A DNA stretch of 36,844 bases from Actinomycetota bacterium (GTDB lineage Bacteria; Actinomycetota; CADDZG01; JAHWKV01), in the NCBI GenBank assembly GCA_035759705.1, contig DASTUJ010000071.1, positions 1-36,844 on the forward strand, read 5' to 3'. Positions within the stretch are counted from its first letter, which is position 1; each line of letters opens with the position of its first letter. This document shows positions 23,927-32,158 of the stretch, in pieces. The translations under genes and the position numbers were made by a program. The notes under the pieces were generated by a model. The model saw only the letters and a program-made list of their open reading frames with translations, made no database searches and was not told the origin of the DNA.

Positions 23927-24682
23927 TTATTGCGCCAGCCCCGCGCGGACCCACTCCAGATCCTCGACGACGCCCGGCCAGGGCGTCTCCAGAATCAGGA
24001 CCGGCGCCTTGGAGGCGTCGATCATCGCCCGGATGACCTCGGGATCCATCTTGCCCTTGCCTATGTTGGCGTGGCGGTCGGCGCCGGTGCCCGGATTGTC
24101 CCGGGAGTCGTTGCAGTGGAGCACGTCGATGGTCCCCACGACCTTGAGCACCCTCTCGACGACGTCCACCAGGTCCTCCCCTGCCGCATGGGCGTGGCAG
24201 GTGTCGAAGCAGAAGCCGACCTCAAAGCCTTCGAGCTTCTCCCAGAGCCGTGCGATCTGGTCGACGTAACGGGCAACTGCGTTGTCGCCCCCCGCCGTGT
24301 TCTCGATCAGAACCCGGGCCGGGAACTGACGTTCCTCGAAGACCTTCCACCACCGGACAAACCCTTCCTCCACGTTGTCCTCGGCGTGGCCCCCGTGAAC
24401 TATCACCCCGGCCGCTCCGATGGCCGCCGCAGCGTCCACGGTCTGGGCCAGGGTCTTGCGGGAGGGCACCCGGATGCGGGGCGAAGGGTGGCAGGGGTTC
24501 AGCCGGTAGGGAGCGTGGACGTAGATCGGCACCCCGCTCGCCTTCAATTCTTCGGCGTCCGGCCTCGGGTCCGGCTTGGAGAAGCTCTGCGGATCCCCCA
24601 GGAACATCTGGACGGCGTCCAGGCCCATGGCCTTCGCGTCGCCGAGCGGGTCCTCCTGCCCTACGTGTGCGCCTATCAGCAT
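23927..24682 (-). CDS. nfo: Endonuclease IV (AP endonuclease)
   Basis: Zinc-dependent apurinic/apyrimidinic endonuclease of base-excision repair, 251 aa (family 250-300). The TIM-barrel metal ligands are visible in order: IGAHV, VHAPY, VIVHGGH, LIENTAGG, FCFDTCHAHAAG, LHCNDSR, then DRHANIGKG and LILETPW. All the Nfo signature segments are present, although the N terminus is a little short. ATG 24682 lies 25 bases after the adnB stop on the same strand, so it is probably cotranscribed with adnA-adnB, putting base-excision and double-strand-break repair in one unit. Confidence 0.93.
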   Translation of the reverse strand: MLIGAHVGQEDPLGDAKAMGLDAVQMFLGDPQSFSKPDPRPDAEELKASGVPIYVHAPYRLNPCHPSPRIRVPSRKTLAQTVDAAAAIGAAGVIVHGGHAEDNVEEGFVRWWKVFEERQFPARVLIENTAGGDNAVARYVDQIARLWEKLEGFEVGFCFDTCHAHAAGEDLVDVVERVLKVVGTIDVLHCNDSRDNPGTGADRHANIGKGKMDPEVIRAMIDASKAPVLILETPWPGVVEDLEWVRAGLAQ

Positions 24683-24707
24683 GAAAGGAAGACTATCCCG
24701 TGCGCAG

Positions 24708-27700
24708 TCAAAGCGACCCGGACAGCCGGGCGGAGAGTCGGTCCAGTGCGGCGTCTATCTCCCCCACCTCGATCTCCCGGGACAGCGACTCGCCGCTCGA
24801 CAGGTAGGCGTAAGTCAGCCGCAGGGTCTCGCCCAGCGGGATGTTCAACTTCCTTAATGCGGCGGCGTAGACCGTCAGCTGGTCCAGGTCCGGGTGTTCG
24901 GAACGGTCGCCGGTCTTGAAGTCGACGATCTCCAACCCGCCGTCCGGGTTTTCGTAGACGGCGTCCATACGCCCCCTCACCAGCTGGTCCCCGACCTTCA
25001 GGACAAACCGCAGCTCCGCCATCGGCTCACCTCCGGGGAGCGTGGCGAGGGTACGGGATGAGTACCTCTCCTCCCACGCCGCCTTCAGCATTGCGAGCCG
25101 GCCGGCATCCACGTGTGAACCTGCGGCGTCAAGACCTTCCTCGTCGGCCAGTCCGGTTAGGCCGCGAGCCCGCTCCTCGATCCAGCGGTGGATCTCCACA
25201 CCGATCCGCGCCGCTCCCGAGGGCCGCTGGGGAAGGGGCCGGGAAAGCTGGCGGTCGGTGATCCGACCCGCTGCCAGGGCCACCGCCTGGCTTGCGGTCA
25301 ACGAGAAGCTTTTTTCCTCGGTATTTACAAACCGCGCCTCCTCCTCGGCGCCTGATCCCAGAGCGGCAATCGTGCGGCGGTGGTCGGCAAGGATCCTCTC
25401 GGCGGCGGCCCGCTCCTCGGAGTCCAGGGCCTCGAACAGCTCGTCTGGGGTGCGCCGGCCCGCGAGGAGATCCTCCAGCGCATCCACCGGCCCGTGCGGG
25501 AAGGCCGGGGTGGACTCGAACAGGTTGCGCACCACCGGGGGCCACACGGCTCGAGCCTGCAGCTCGGCCATCAACGGGCTTTCGTCCGGCTGCTCCGCCG
25601 TGACCAGGTTTTCGACCGCGTCGAGAGCGGCAACCTCTTCGAAGAAGATCGATGGACCGTGCGGCCTGCGCTGGCGCTCGTACCACCAGGACGCCGTCAC
25701 GTAGAGACGCTGCCGGGCCCTGGTGAGGGCAACGTAGTACAGCCGGCGCTCGTCCTCGACCGCTCGCTCCTTCAGCTCACGGGTGAACTGGGCCTTCTTC
25801 TTGAGAACCGCGTTGCCCTTGGCGTCCTCGGTAAGGGGGTTCGGCAGGTGCTGGGCGTCCTCCCGGACACCGTACGGAAGCTGGCCGTAGCTGATCATCG
25901 GGTTGGAGGCCCGCTCGTCCGGAAAGATCGAGTACACCTTCTCCTGTTTTGCGTTCTCCGAAGCGGCGACCCCGGGGACGAAGACCACCTCGAACTCCAG
26001 CCCCTTGGCGCCGTGGACGGTGGTGAGCTTGACCGAGTCGTCGGCCGGCGTCACCTCCAGCTCCATGGTGTCCTCGGCGTCCTCGGCGGCATCGAGGTAC
26101 TCGAGGAACTCGGCCAGCGAAGGCTCCCCCGAGATCGGTGCGAAGTTGGCGACCAGGCTCACGAACTGGCGCAGGTTGCCCATCGAGGCCGCAGCGTCCT
26201 GCCTCGGGCTGGCGGCCAGGGCGTCGGCGATGCCGGTGAGGCTTACGATCCGCTGGACCAGGTCCAGCAGCGGCGCGCCGGCGTCGGCCCGAAGCTCCCA
26301 GAGCTCGGATCGCATGCGCAGCAGGCGCTCCAGCACGTCCGGGGGAAGTTCGGGGATCAGCTCGAGGTGGTCCAGGGCCTCGACCAGCGAGAACGCCACC
26401 TCGTCCGGCTCGAAGTCGGTTTCGTCCGGGACGGCGATCCCTTCGGCGTGGGGAAGCTCCTTCTTTTTGGTCTCGGCCAGGTCCCGGGTCCGCCCGGCGG
26501 CCCAGCGAGCGAGCACCGCCAGGTCCCGGTAGTGGATACGGAAACGGGGGCCCAGGAGGATCCGGGCCAGCCACCGGTTGCTCGAGGGGCCCGGTTCGGC
26601 CACCAGACGAAGCCAGGAGACCGTGTCCATGACTTCCGGCACCTGGAGCAGCCCGCCCAGCCCGGCGACCTCTACAGGGATCTCATGGTCCTTGAGGACC
26701 GAATAAAGAATGCCCATGTGGGACTTGCGCCGGACCAGGACGGCGAAGTCCTTCCAGCCGGTGACCGGCCGGCCGGGCGCCACAGCCTTTCCGTGGAACT
26801 TCAGGATCTCCCCGGCGATGAACTCGGCCTCGGCCCGCTGGTCGGAGAGCAGCGCGGTTCCCACGAACCCCTCCCCGTTGGAGGGCACGGATGCCAGCGG
26901 CTGCCCGGGGCGGCGATCCGGGGCGACCCGGTCGATGACTGCGTTGGCGACCTCGACCACCCGCGACCCGCTCCGGAAGTTGTCCGACAGGGACAGGTAC
27001 CGATGGGACTCGCCGCCGGCCCGCAGGAAGTGCTTGAGCGGGAAGTCGATCAGGTTGAACAACGTGGACCCGCGCCACTGGAAGATGTTCTGCCGGGCGT
27101 CGCCCACCGCCGTCACGTTGCTGCCGTGCGGCGCAAGCGCCTGCATCATCCGCCGCTGGGCGACGTTGGTGTCCTGGTACTCGTCCAGCAGGATGGCCGG
27201 GTACCGCTGCCGGAGCCCCTCGGCCACCGACTCCCACGTCTCCAGGATCTCCACCGCCTTGGTCACCTGGTCCCCGAAGTCCATACACCGCCGTCTGCGC
27301 TTCAGGTCCTGGTAGGCCCGTACCACCCGGGCGAGCTCTGAGCGGCGCCCCGAGTTCAGCAGGACGTCTCGTTCGTACGCGGCCTCCCGCTCGATGATCC
27401 GCCGGTCCTCCGCCGCCACCTGCTCCGGCGTGACGTAGTTGTTGGCGCACTGGTCGGCCAGCCCAAGGGCCATCTTGGTCAAAGAGGCGATGGAACGGGA
27501 GTCGATCGCGTCGAACGGCTCCACGTGGTTCAGCGACTCGGCAAGCAGCTGCCAGGTCTGCGCCTGCGAGAGCAGCGAGGACTCGGGGTCGACCCCCACC
27601 CGGACCCCCTCCTGGCGCACGATCCGGTCGGCGAACGAGTTGTAGGTGGACACGGTGGGGAGCTCGGTGGGCGGCGGGTCCATGCTGGCGAAGGCGAGCT

Positions 27701-27956
27701 CGATCCGCTCCTCGAGCTCCCGGGCCGCCTTGTTGGTGAAGGTCAGGCCGAGGATCTGCGACGGCCGGGCTATCCCCTCCTCGACCATCCACACCATGCG
27801 GGCGGCCATGATGGCGGTCTTGCCGCTGCCGGCGCCGGCGATGATGGCCAGCGGCTCGGGCGGGTGGGAGATTGCTCGCCACTGCTCGTCGGTGGGGTCG
27901 TTGCCCCGCATCGCCGCCCTGACCGCGGTGCTCGCACCTGCCAGCCTGAGGGTCAT
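24708..27956 (-). CDS. adnB: UvrD-like helicase with RecB-type nuclease domain, AdnB-like
   Basis: Large subunit of an AdnAB-type helicase-nuclease that resects double-strand breaks; 1082 aa (mycobacterial AdnB is of similar size). Superfamily-1 motifs: Q-motif region DPTDEQWRAISHP, Walker A AGAGSGKT (residues 40-47), Ia GLTFTNKAARELEER, Walker B LLDEYQDTN, motif III VGDARQNIFQWRGS, IV LSDNFRSG, V TVHGAKGLEFEVVF and VI YYVALTRARQRLYV. The C terminus carries a PD-(D/E)xK nuclease: GRMDAVYENPDGG, EIVDFKTG and QLTVYAAAL. There is no Cys cluster, unlike the partner. The ATG at 27956 overlaps the adnA stop (ATGA). All catalytic motifs look intact, so this should be the active motor. Confidence 0.92.
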   Translation of the reverse strand: MTLRLAGASTAVRAAMRGNDPTDEQWRAISHPPEPLAIIAGAGSGKTAIMAARMVWMVEEGIARPSQILGLTFTNKAARELEERIELAFASMDPPPTELPTVSTYNSFADRIVRQEGVRVGVDPESSLLSQAQTWQLLAESLNHVEPFDAIDSRSIASLTKMALGLADQCANNYVTPEQVAAEDRRIIEREAAYERDVLLNSGRRSELARVVRAYQDLKRRRRCMDFGDQVTKAVEILETWESVAEGLRQRYPAILLDEYQDTNVAQRRMMQALAPHGSNVTAVGDARQNIFQWRGSTLFNLIDFPLKHFLRAGGESHRYLSLSDNFRSGSRVVEVANAVIDRVAPDRRPGQPLASVPSNGEGFVGTALLSDQRAEAEFIAGEILKFHGKAVAPGRPVTGWKDFAVLVRRKSHMGILYSVLKDHEIPVEVAGLGGLLQVPEVMDTVSWLRLVAEPGPSSNRWLARILLGPRFRIHYRDLAVLARWAAGRTRDLAETKKKELPHAEGIAVPDETDFEPDEVAFSLVEALDHLELIPELPPDVLERLLRMRSELWELRADAGAPLLDLVQRIVSLTGIADALAASPRQDAAASMGNLRQFVSLVANFAPISGEPSLAEFLEYLDAAEDAEDTMELEVTPADDSVKLTTVHGAKGLEFEVVFVPGVAASENAKQEKVYSIFPDERASNPMISYGQLPYGVREDAQHLPNPLTEDAKGNAVLKKKAQFTRELKERAVEDERRLYYVALTRARQRLYVTASWWYERQRRPHGPSIFFEEVAALDAVENLVTAEQPDESPLMAELQARAVWPPVVRNLFESTPAFPHGPVDALEDLLAGRRTPDELFEALDSEERAAAERILADHRRTIAALGSGAEEEARFVNTEEKSFSLTASQAVALAAGRITDRQLSRPLPQRPSGAARIGVEIHRWIEERARGLTGLADEEGLDAAGSHVDAGRLAMLKAAWEERYSSRTLATLPGGEPMAELRFVLKVGDQLVRGRMDAVYENPDGGLEIVDFKTGDRSEHPDLDQLTVYAAALRKLNIPLGETLRLTYAYLSSGESLSREIEVGEIDAALDRLSARLSGSL

Positions 27957-30904
27957 ACGCCCACCTCCTGGCCGTCCGGGTAAAGCGGGCACAGGGGCCG
28001 CATCTTGCAGAAGTGGCAGTCGGCGCCCGGGCTGGGCCGGAAGTCCTCGGTGCGCACGGCGGCGATGATGTCGGGCAGCTTGGCGATGACCTTCTCGGCC
28101 TGCTCCGCGTTCTGGGTGAGCACCTGGTGCGACCCGTCCCGGCTGTAGGCGCCCGGGTAGACCAGCCGGGCCAGCTGGGGCTCCCCGAGGTCCTTCAGGT
28201 TCTCGTCCATCTTGGCGGCCAGGTGGTAGATGGCCAGCTGCAGGGAGCTCTGCGCCTCGACGTAGCTGGGCGCCCACTTGGCGGTTTTGTAGTCCGTGAG
28301 GATCACCGCCTTGCCCTTGTTCTTAAGGTCCATCCGGTCGATCCGCCCCCGAAGGACCGCCCCGGCGTAAGGGAAGGAGAACTGCCGCTCGGAGACGACG
28401 TTCGGTCCCGAGGCAGCCTCGTTCTCGTAGAACACCTTGAGCATCTTCAGCCCGTCCCGGTGGAACTGCCGGGCGATGGTGGAGTTGGGGAAGATCGTCT
28501 CGTCGAAGATCTTGGCGTACTCGGCCTGCAGGGTCCCCGGGTCCGAGATCCGGCCCTCGTGCCAGGCCTCGAACAGGGCGTGGATCCAGGTCCCGAACTT
28601 CATCGAGTAGGTGGACGCCGGGTCCAGGCCGAGCACCGACTGCAGCACGTACTGCAACCCGCAGTTCTCGAAGACGCTGAGCCGGGAGTAGGAGGTGCGA
28701 AGCTCCCCGTCGACCAGGGGATTCGCCCCGGCGGTCCAGCCGGCCCGGCCGTACCAGCCCGACGGGTCCGTCCCCGGGATCTCCGCCAGCGCGACAACGG
28801 CAGCTACTTTTTCGGCCTGGCTCGTGCTCCGGGTGGCGAGGCGCCGGCGCAGGTTGGCCGACAGCTCGGAATGGGTGAGAGGCGGGAGCTCCCCGGGAGG
28901 GGCCAGGGCGGGGGCTTCGCCCGAAAGCTCGATCAAAAAGCGGCTGGGCTTCGATCGCCCGCCGTTGGGCGGCGCGGCGGTGAAGATCGCCCGCTTCCGC
29001 GCCCGGGAAGCGGCCACGTAGAAGGTCCTGCGGTCCTCTGAGACCGCCGCCAGCTCGCGGTTGACCGCATCCGGCATCTGAAGCAGGTACGGGTCGAACA
29101 GTCCCTGGGCCCGGTGGCCCTTTGGGATCCAGGCGTCCAGGCAGCCTGCGACAACCACCACGTCCCACTCCCGGCCCTTGGCGCCGTGGAAGGTGGAGAT
29201 GGCCACGCCCTGTGCCCGGCGGGCCGACGGAGCCAGCCAGGGGTCCGCCCCGAAGTCGGCTCTAGCCGCCTCGTTCAGGTACTCGCCGATCGACCCGGCG
29301 CCCCGCCGGCGCTCGACGAAGCGCTCCAGGCCGTGGCTGAACGCCACCAGGGCGTCGATAGCTGCGTTCGCCGGGTCCAGCGGGTCGGCCAGAGCCCGCT
29401 CCTGGAGGCCCTGGTAGTACTTGGACTGCGAATACACCTGCCAGAAGCACTCGTCGGCCTGGCCCTGGAACTCCCGGACCAACTCCGAGAGCTTGGTGAG
29501 CTCCCCGGCTTCCGGGGCTTCGGAGACGACCTCCTCCAGAGTGCGGCGGGTGCGCCAGGCGTCCCTCTCGAACCCGCGGCGGGTGGGGTAGTCGAGGCCC
29601 ACCAGCGGGCAGGTAAGCAGGTCCGGGAGCAGGCGGGGCGTCGCCTCGCCCAGGGTGACCCGTACCAGGTCCAGGAAACACTTGACGACGGGCTCCAGCG
29701 CCAGCGGCCGGTCCCCCTGCATCGGCTGATAGGGGACGTCGCACTGCTCGAGCGCCCTCTGCAGCGGCGTAAGCAGGTAGCGGGGCTGCGACACCAGAAC
29801 GGCCATGTCCGACCACGCCACCTTGTCCAGAACGTGCATGCGCCGGAGCTCCCGGGCGATCGAGGAGGCCTCCTCCACCGTCGACAGGTACTGCCGGCAC
29901 TCGAACTCGGTTGGGTGGCCGGCAGGGACGGTGGGGCGGTGGGTGGCCAGCTCGTCGTTGTGCCGGATCAATTTCCCCAGCGCCGCCGCCAGCGGCGCCC
30001 CGACCCTGCGGTTTTCGTTCAGAACAACGGTGCGGTGCTCGCCGAACGACTTCCGGAACCCGAAGAGCCAGTCCGGCTGCGCTCCCCGGTAGGTCTCGAT
30101 CCCGCTGTCCGGGTCCCCGGCAACCACCAGGTTGGCGGTCTGCAGGTGCCCGAGCAGCGCGAGGTGGGCCTGGCCCATGTCCTGCCCGTCGTCGACCATC
30201 ACGTGCGGGAAGCGCTCGCGAAGAGCCGCCGCGACCGAAGGGTCCTGCTCCAGCAGGCGGACGGCCGATGAAATCATCTGCGCGTAGTCCATCCGGGAGC
30301 GGTTCCTGAGGTGGGCCCGGTAGACGTCGACAAACGCGACGACCTCCGACCAGTCCGGCTTGGTCCTGGTCAGGGCGGTCAGGCTTTCCGACGAGTGCAG
30401 GTCCTGCTCGACCCTCAGGCAGAAGTCGGCCACCTCATCGGCAAACGCCCGCTCCTTTAGCCGCTCGCCCCAGTGCGGCCAGCGGGCCGGGTCCTCGGAC
30501 TCCAGAAGCTCGCGCACCGCTCCCCACTGCTCGGGGGCGGTCAACAGGACCGGGGGCTCCGAGAATCCGAGGACCGGGTAGTAGCGGGTGACCAGGTGGT
30601 AGGCAAGGGCGTGCCAGGTGTAGACGGGGACCTCCACCGACGCCTCGTGCGGAAGGAGGCGCACAATCCGCTCCCGGGCCTTCATGGAGTAGCTGCGGTT
30701 GCTGCAGAGCAGCAGCATGCGATGCGGGTCCACTCCCCCGGCGGTGGCCAGGTGAAGGTAACGCTCCTCCACCAGGCGGGTCTTGCCCGTTCCCGGACTG
30801 CCCAGCACAAGCAGAGGCGTGCCGGTATGAGAAAGCACTTCCTCCCGTGGAGTCACCGAAGACATCCTTTGTTCGACTGGGGGAAGTGGGCTAAGGGTTT
30901 TCAT
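27953..30904 (-). CDS. adnA: UvrD-like helicase with Fe-S RecB-type nuclease domain, AdnA-like
   Basis: Partner of AdnB, 983 aa. Walker A is VLGSPGTGKT (about 33-42), but motif II reads DDGQD instead of DE-x-QD. Other motifs are VAGDPDSGIETYRGA (III), LNENRRVG (IV), FHGAKGREWDVVVVAG (V) and YVAASRARKRAIF (VI). The C-terminal nuclease has GRIDRMD, ILTDYKTAKW and SLQLAIYHL, and a likely iron-sulfur cluster: one Cys in VFENCGLQY plus C-x2-C-x5-C in CHFCKMRPLCPLYPDG at the end. This resembles AddB and Cas4-type Fe-S nucleases. The altered motif II fits the view that AdnA is the weaker motor. ATG 30904 is used; a TTG at 30916 is possible. It lies 72 bases after the SOS-controlled LysM gene. Confidence 0.9.
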   Translation of the reverse strand: MKTLSPLPPVEQRMSSVTPREEVLSHTGTPLLVLGSPGTGKTRLVEERYLHLATAGGVDPHRMLLLCSNRSYSMKARERIVRLLPHEASVEVPVYTWHALAYHLVTRYYPVLGFSEPPVLLTAPEQWGAVRELLESEDPARWPHWGERLKERAFADEVADFCLRVEQDLHSSESLTALTRTKPDWSEVVAFVDVYRAHLRNRSRMDYAQMISSAVRLLEQDPSVAAALRERFPHVMVDDGQDMGQAHLALLGHLQTANLVVAGDPDSGIETYRGAQPDWLFGFRKSFGEHRTVVLNENRRVGAPLAAALGKLIRHNDELATHRPTVPAGHPTEFECRQYLSTVEEASSIARELRRMHVLDKVAWSDMAVLVSQPRYLLTPLQRALEQCDVPYQPMQGDRPLALEPVVKCFLDLVRVTLGEATPRLLPDLLTCPLVGLDYPTRRGFERDAWRTRRTLEEVVSEAPEAGELTKLSELVREFQGQADECFWQVYSQSKYYQGLQERALADPLDPANAAIDALVAFSHGLERFVERRRGAGSIGEYLNEAARADFGADPWLAPSARRAQGVAISTFHGAKGREWDVVVVAGCLDAWIPKGHRAQGLFDPYLLQMPDAVNRELAAVSEDRRTFYVAASRARKRAIFTAAPPNGGRSKPSRFLIELSGEAPALAPPGELPPLTHSELSANLRRRLATRSTSQAEKVAAVVALAEIPGTDPSGWYGRAGWTAGANPLVDGELRTSYSRLSVFENCGLQYVLQSVLGLDPASTYSMKFGTWIHALFEAWHEGRISDPGTLQAEYAKIFDETIFPNSTIARQFHRDGLKMLKVFYENEAASGPNVVSERQFSFPYAGAVLRGRIDRMDLKNKGKAVILTDYKTAKWAPSYVEAQSSLQLAIYHLAAKMDENLKDLGEPQLARLVYPGAYSRDGSHQVLTQNAEQAEKVIAKLPDIIAAVRTEDFRPSPGADCHFCKMRPLCPLYPDGQEVGV

Positions 30905-30976
30905 CTTAGAACCCAACCTACTCCGCGGGTATGACAGAACTTCCGGCCGGCGCCCGAACAGGCACGAAAATAACGG

Positions 30977-31375
30977 TTACGGAAGGATCAGGGTCTGCCC
31001 CGGGAAGACTTGCGGTGACGAGAGGCGGTTGATCTCCAGCAGGTCGTCGACGTACGCCCGCGGGTCCCCTCCGTCGCCGTACTCTCCGGCGACCGCCCAC
31101 AAGGTCTCCCCTGATTCGACTACGTGGGTGCGGGGCTCGGAGACACTGGAGACCACCGAAACCATCCGCGGAACCAGCAGCATGGCCACCGTTGCGAGAA
31201 CGATGAGGAAAAGCGCAATGCGCCCGGGCACCAGCCGAAGCTGGGGAGCAGGAGGCGCAATCGCTCCCGCCGTGGCCGGAACCCGCCAGCCTCCGGCTCC
31301 CGAAGGTGCGCACCCGGCCGAGGAAGGCCGGCCGTAAACGGCTGAGGTCGTTGACTTCGAACGTGTGTTCTGCAT
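30977..31375 (-). CDS. Small LysM-domain membrane protein, likely SOS-induced division inhibitor/wall hydrolase (ChiZ/YneA position)
   Basis: A 132-aa protein with a cytoplasmic N terminus (MQNTRSKSTTSAVYGRP), one membrane helix (about residues 49-68, RIALFLIVLATVAMLLVPRM) and a C-terminal LysM domain outside (HVVESGETLWAVAGEYGDGG, VDDLLEINRLSSP, VFPGQTLILP). LysM binds peptidoglycan. A LysM protein divergent from lexA is the arrangement of Bacillus yneA and Mycobacterium Rv2719c (chiZ), both SOS-induced and slowing cell division; the same role is inferred here. The ATG at 31375 was preferred over 31426 because the promoter places transcription start about one base before it, so the mRNA is probably leaderless. 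An SOS box lies inside the first codons. Confidence 0.87.
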   Translation of the reverse strand: MQNTRSKSTTSAVYGRPSSAGCAPSGAGGWRVPATAGAIAPPAPQLRLVPGRIALFLIVLATVAMLLVPRMVSVVSSVSEPRTHVVESGETLWAVAGEYGDGGDPRAYVDDLLEINRLSSPQVFPGQTLILP

Positions 31376-31378
31376 AAT
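31351..31378 (+). promoter_or_regulatory. lexA promoter with SOS box in the spacer
   Basis: TTGACT (31351-31356) and CATAAT (31373-31378) are separated by 16 bases, a near-consensus sigma-70-type promoter reading toward lexA, with start expected near 31385. SOS box 1 fills the spacer. The -10 hexamer contains the complement of the lysM start codon. Confidence 0.65.
31358..31371. promoter_or_regulatory. SOS (LexA) box 1
   Basis: CGAACGTGTGTTCT matches the actinobacterial consensus CGAACRNNYGTTCG with one mismatch at the last position. It lies between the -35 and -10 of the lexA promoter and inside the first codons of the LysM gene. Confidence 0.85.
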
Positions 31379-31382
31379 TGGG

Positions 31383-31411
31383 ATGGTAGTGAGAACATGT
31401 GTTCGAGTCAA
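31383..31411 (-). promoter_or_regulatory. lysM-adnA-adnB-nfo promoter with SOS box in the spacer
   Basis: On the minus strand TTGACT (31411-31406) and TACCAT (31388-31383) are 17 bases apart, with SOS box 2 directly after the -35. Start is expected near 31376, one base from the LysM ATG, predicting a leaderless message. It interlocks with the lexA promoter. Confidence 0.6.
31392..31405. promoter_or_regulatory. SOS (LexA) box 2
   Basis: AGAACATGTGTTCG contains a perfect GAAC-N4-GTTC dyad and has one mismatch to CGAACRNNYGTTCG at the first base. It occupies the spacer of the leftward lysM promoter. Confidence 0.88.
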
Positions 31412-31419
31412 GCACCGAT

Positions 31420-31433
31420 CGAACATATGTTTG
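31420..31433. promoter_or_regulatory. SOS (LexA) box 3
   Basis: CGAACATATGTTTG matches CGAACRNNYGTTCG with one mismatch (position 13). It lies downstream of the lexA start point and just upstream of the lysM -35, spaced about 28 bases centre to centre from box 2. Confidence 0.85.
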
Positions 31434-31473
31434 TCCCGGGTCAGATGGCCCGCACGGCGGAAGGGACCTGTTG

Positions 31474-32136
31474 ATGGAGAAGACTTTGGACGGAACCGAT
31501 CTGACCCTCAAACAGAGGGCCATCCTGGACTTCATCGTGGCGACGGTGGAGACCCGCGGCTTTCCGCCTGCGGTGAGAGAGATCTGCGAGGCGGTGGGGC
31601 TCAGCTCCCCCAGCACGGTGCACGCCCACCTCGGCAGCCTGGAGGACCGCGGCTACATCCGCCGGGACCCCACCAAGCCCCGGGCAATCGACGTCCGCTG
31701 GGGCCGCCACTCTCAGGCAGCGCCGGCGCCTGTCGAGGACCGGTCGGTGACTGACCTGCCGATCTACGGGTCGATCGCCGCCGGGCCCACCTCGCTGGCC
31801 GAACAGAACCTCGAAGGGACCCTCCCGTTCCCGAAGGACTTCATCTCCGACACAAACCACTTCGTGCTCACCGTCAAGGGAGAGAGCATGATCGACGCGG
31901 GTATTCTGGATGGCGACCTGGTAGTCATCCGAGCACAGTCGGATGCGTCGAACGGCGACATCGTCGCTGCCCAGGTTTTTGGGGAGACAGGCGAAGCTGA
32001 GGCAACCATCAAACGGTTCCGGAGAGAGGGAGGCAGGATCCTTCTGGTTCCGGCCAACCCCACCATGGAGCCCATCCCGGCTCCGGCCGACCTCAAGATC
32101 CTCGGCAAAGCAGTCGCGCTGGTCCGTCGTATCTGA
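31474..32136 (+). CDS. lexA: LexA SOS-response repressor
   Basis: Repressor of DNA-damage genes, inactivated by RecA-stimulated self-cleavage; 220 aa. The N-terminal winged helix covers about residues 9-70 (TLKQRAILDFIVATVETRGF, PAVREICEAVGLSSPSTVHA, LEDRGYIRR). The cleavage site Ala103-Gly104 sits in GSIAAGPTSLAEQ, and the catalytic dyad is Ser138 (KGESMIDAGI) and Lys180 (ATIKRF). ATG 31474 has AAGGGA about eight bases upstream. Three SOS boxes lie 40-116 bases upstream, so it is autoregulated and controls the LysM-adnAB-nfo genes. The stop codon is embedded in a hairpin. Confidence 0.97.
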   Translation: MEKTLDGTDLTLKQRAILDFIVATVETRGFPPAVREICEAVGLSSPSTVHAHLGSLEDRGYIRRDPTKPRAIDVRWGRHSQAAPAPVEDRSVTDLPIYGSIAAGPTSLAEQNLEGTLPFPKDFISDTNHFVLTVKGESMIDAGILDGDLVVIRAQSDASNGDIVAAQVFGETGEAEATIKRFRREGGRILLVPANPTMEPIPAPADLKILGKAVALVRRI

Positions 32137-32158
32137 ATCACCCCGTTCGGGGAGATTC
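32135..32158 (+). other. Hairpin at the lexA stop codon, sequestering a ribosome-site-like GGGGAG
   Basis: GAATC-A-CCCC (32135-32144), loop GTTC, GGGG-A-GATTC (32149-32158): nine base pairs with one A/A mismatch. It overlaps the lexA TGA. No T tract follows directly, so it is a weak terminator candidate. It would hide the only Shine-Dalgarno-like sequence ahead of the lipoprotein reading frame. Confidence 0.5.

Noticed and set aside
25380-27341. 653-codon plus-strand frame opposite adnB
   Set aside because: Composition-driven shadow of a helicase gene with all its motifs on the minus strand.
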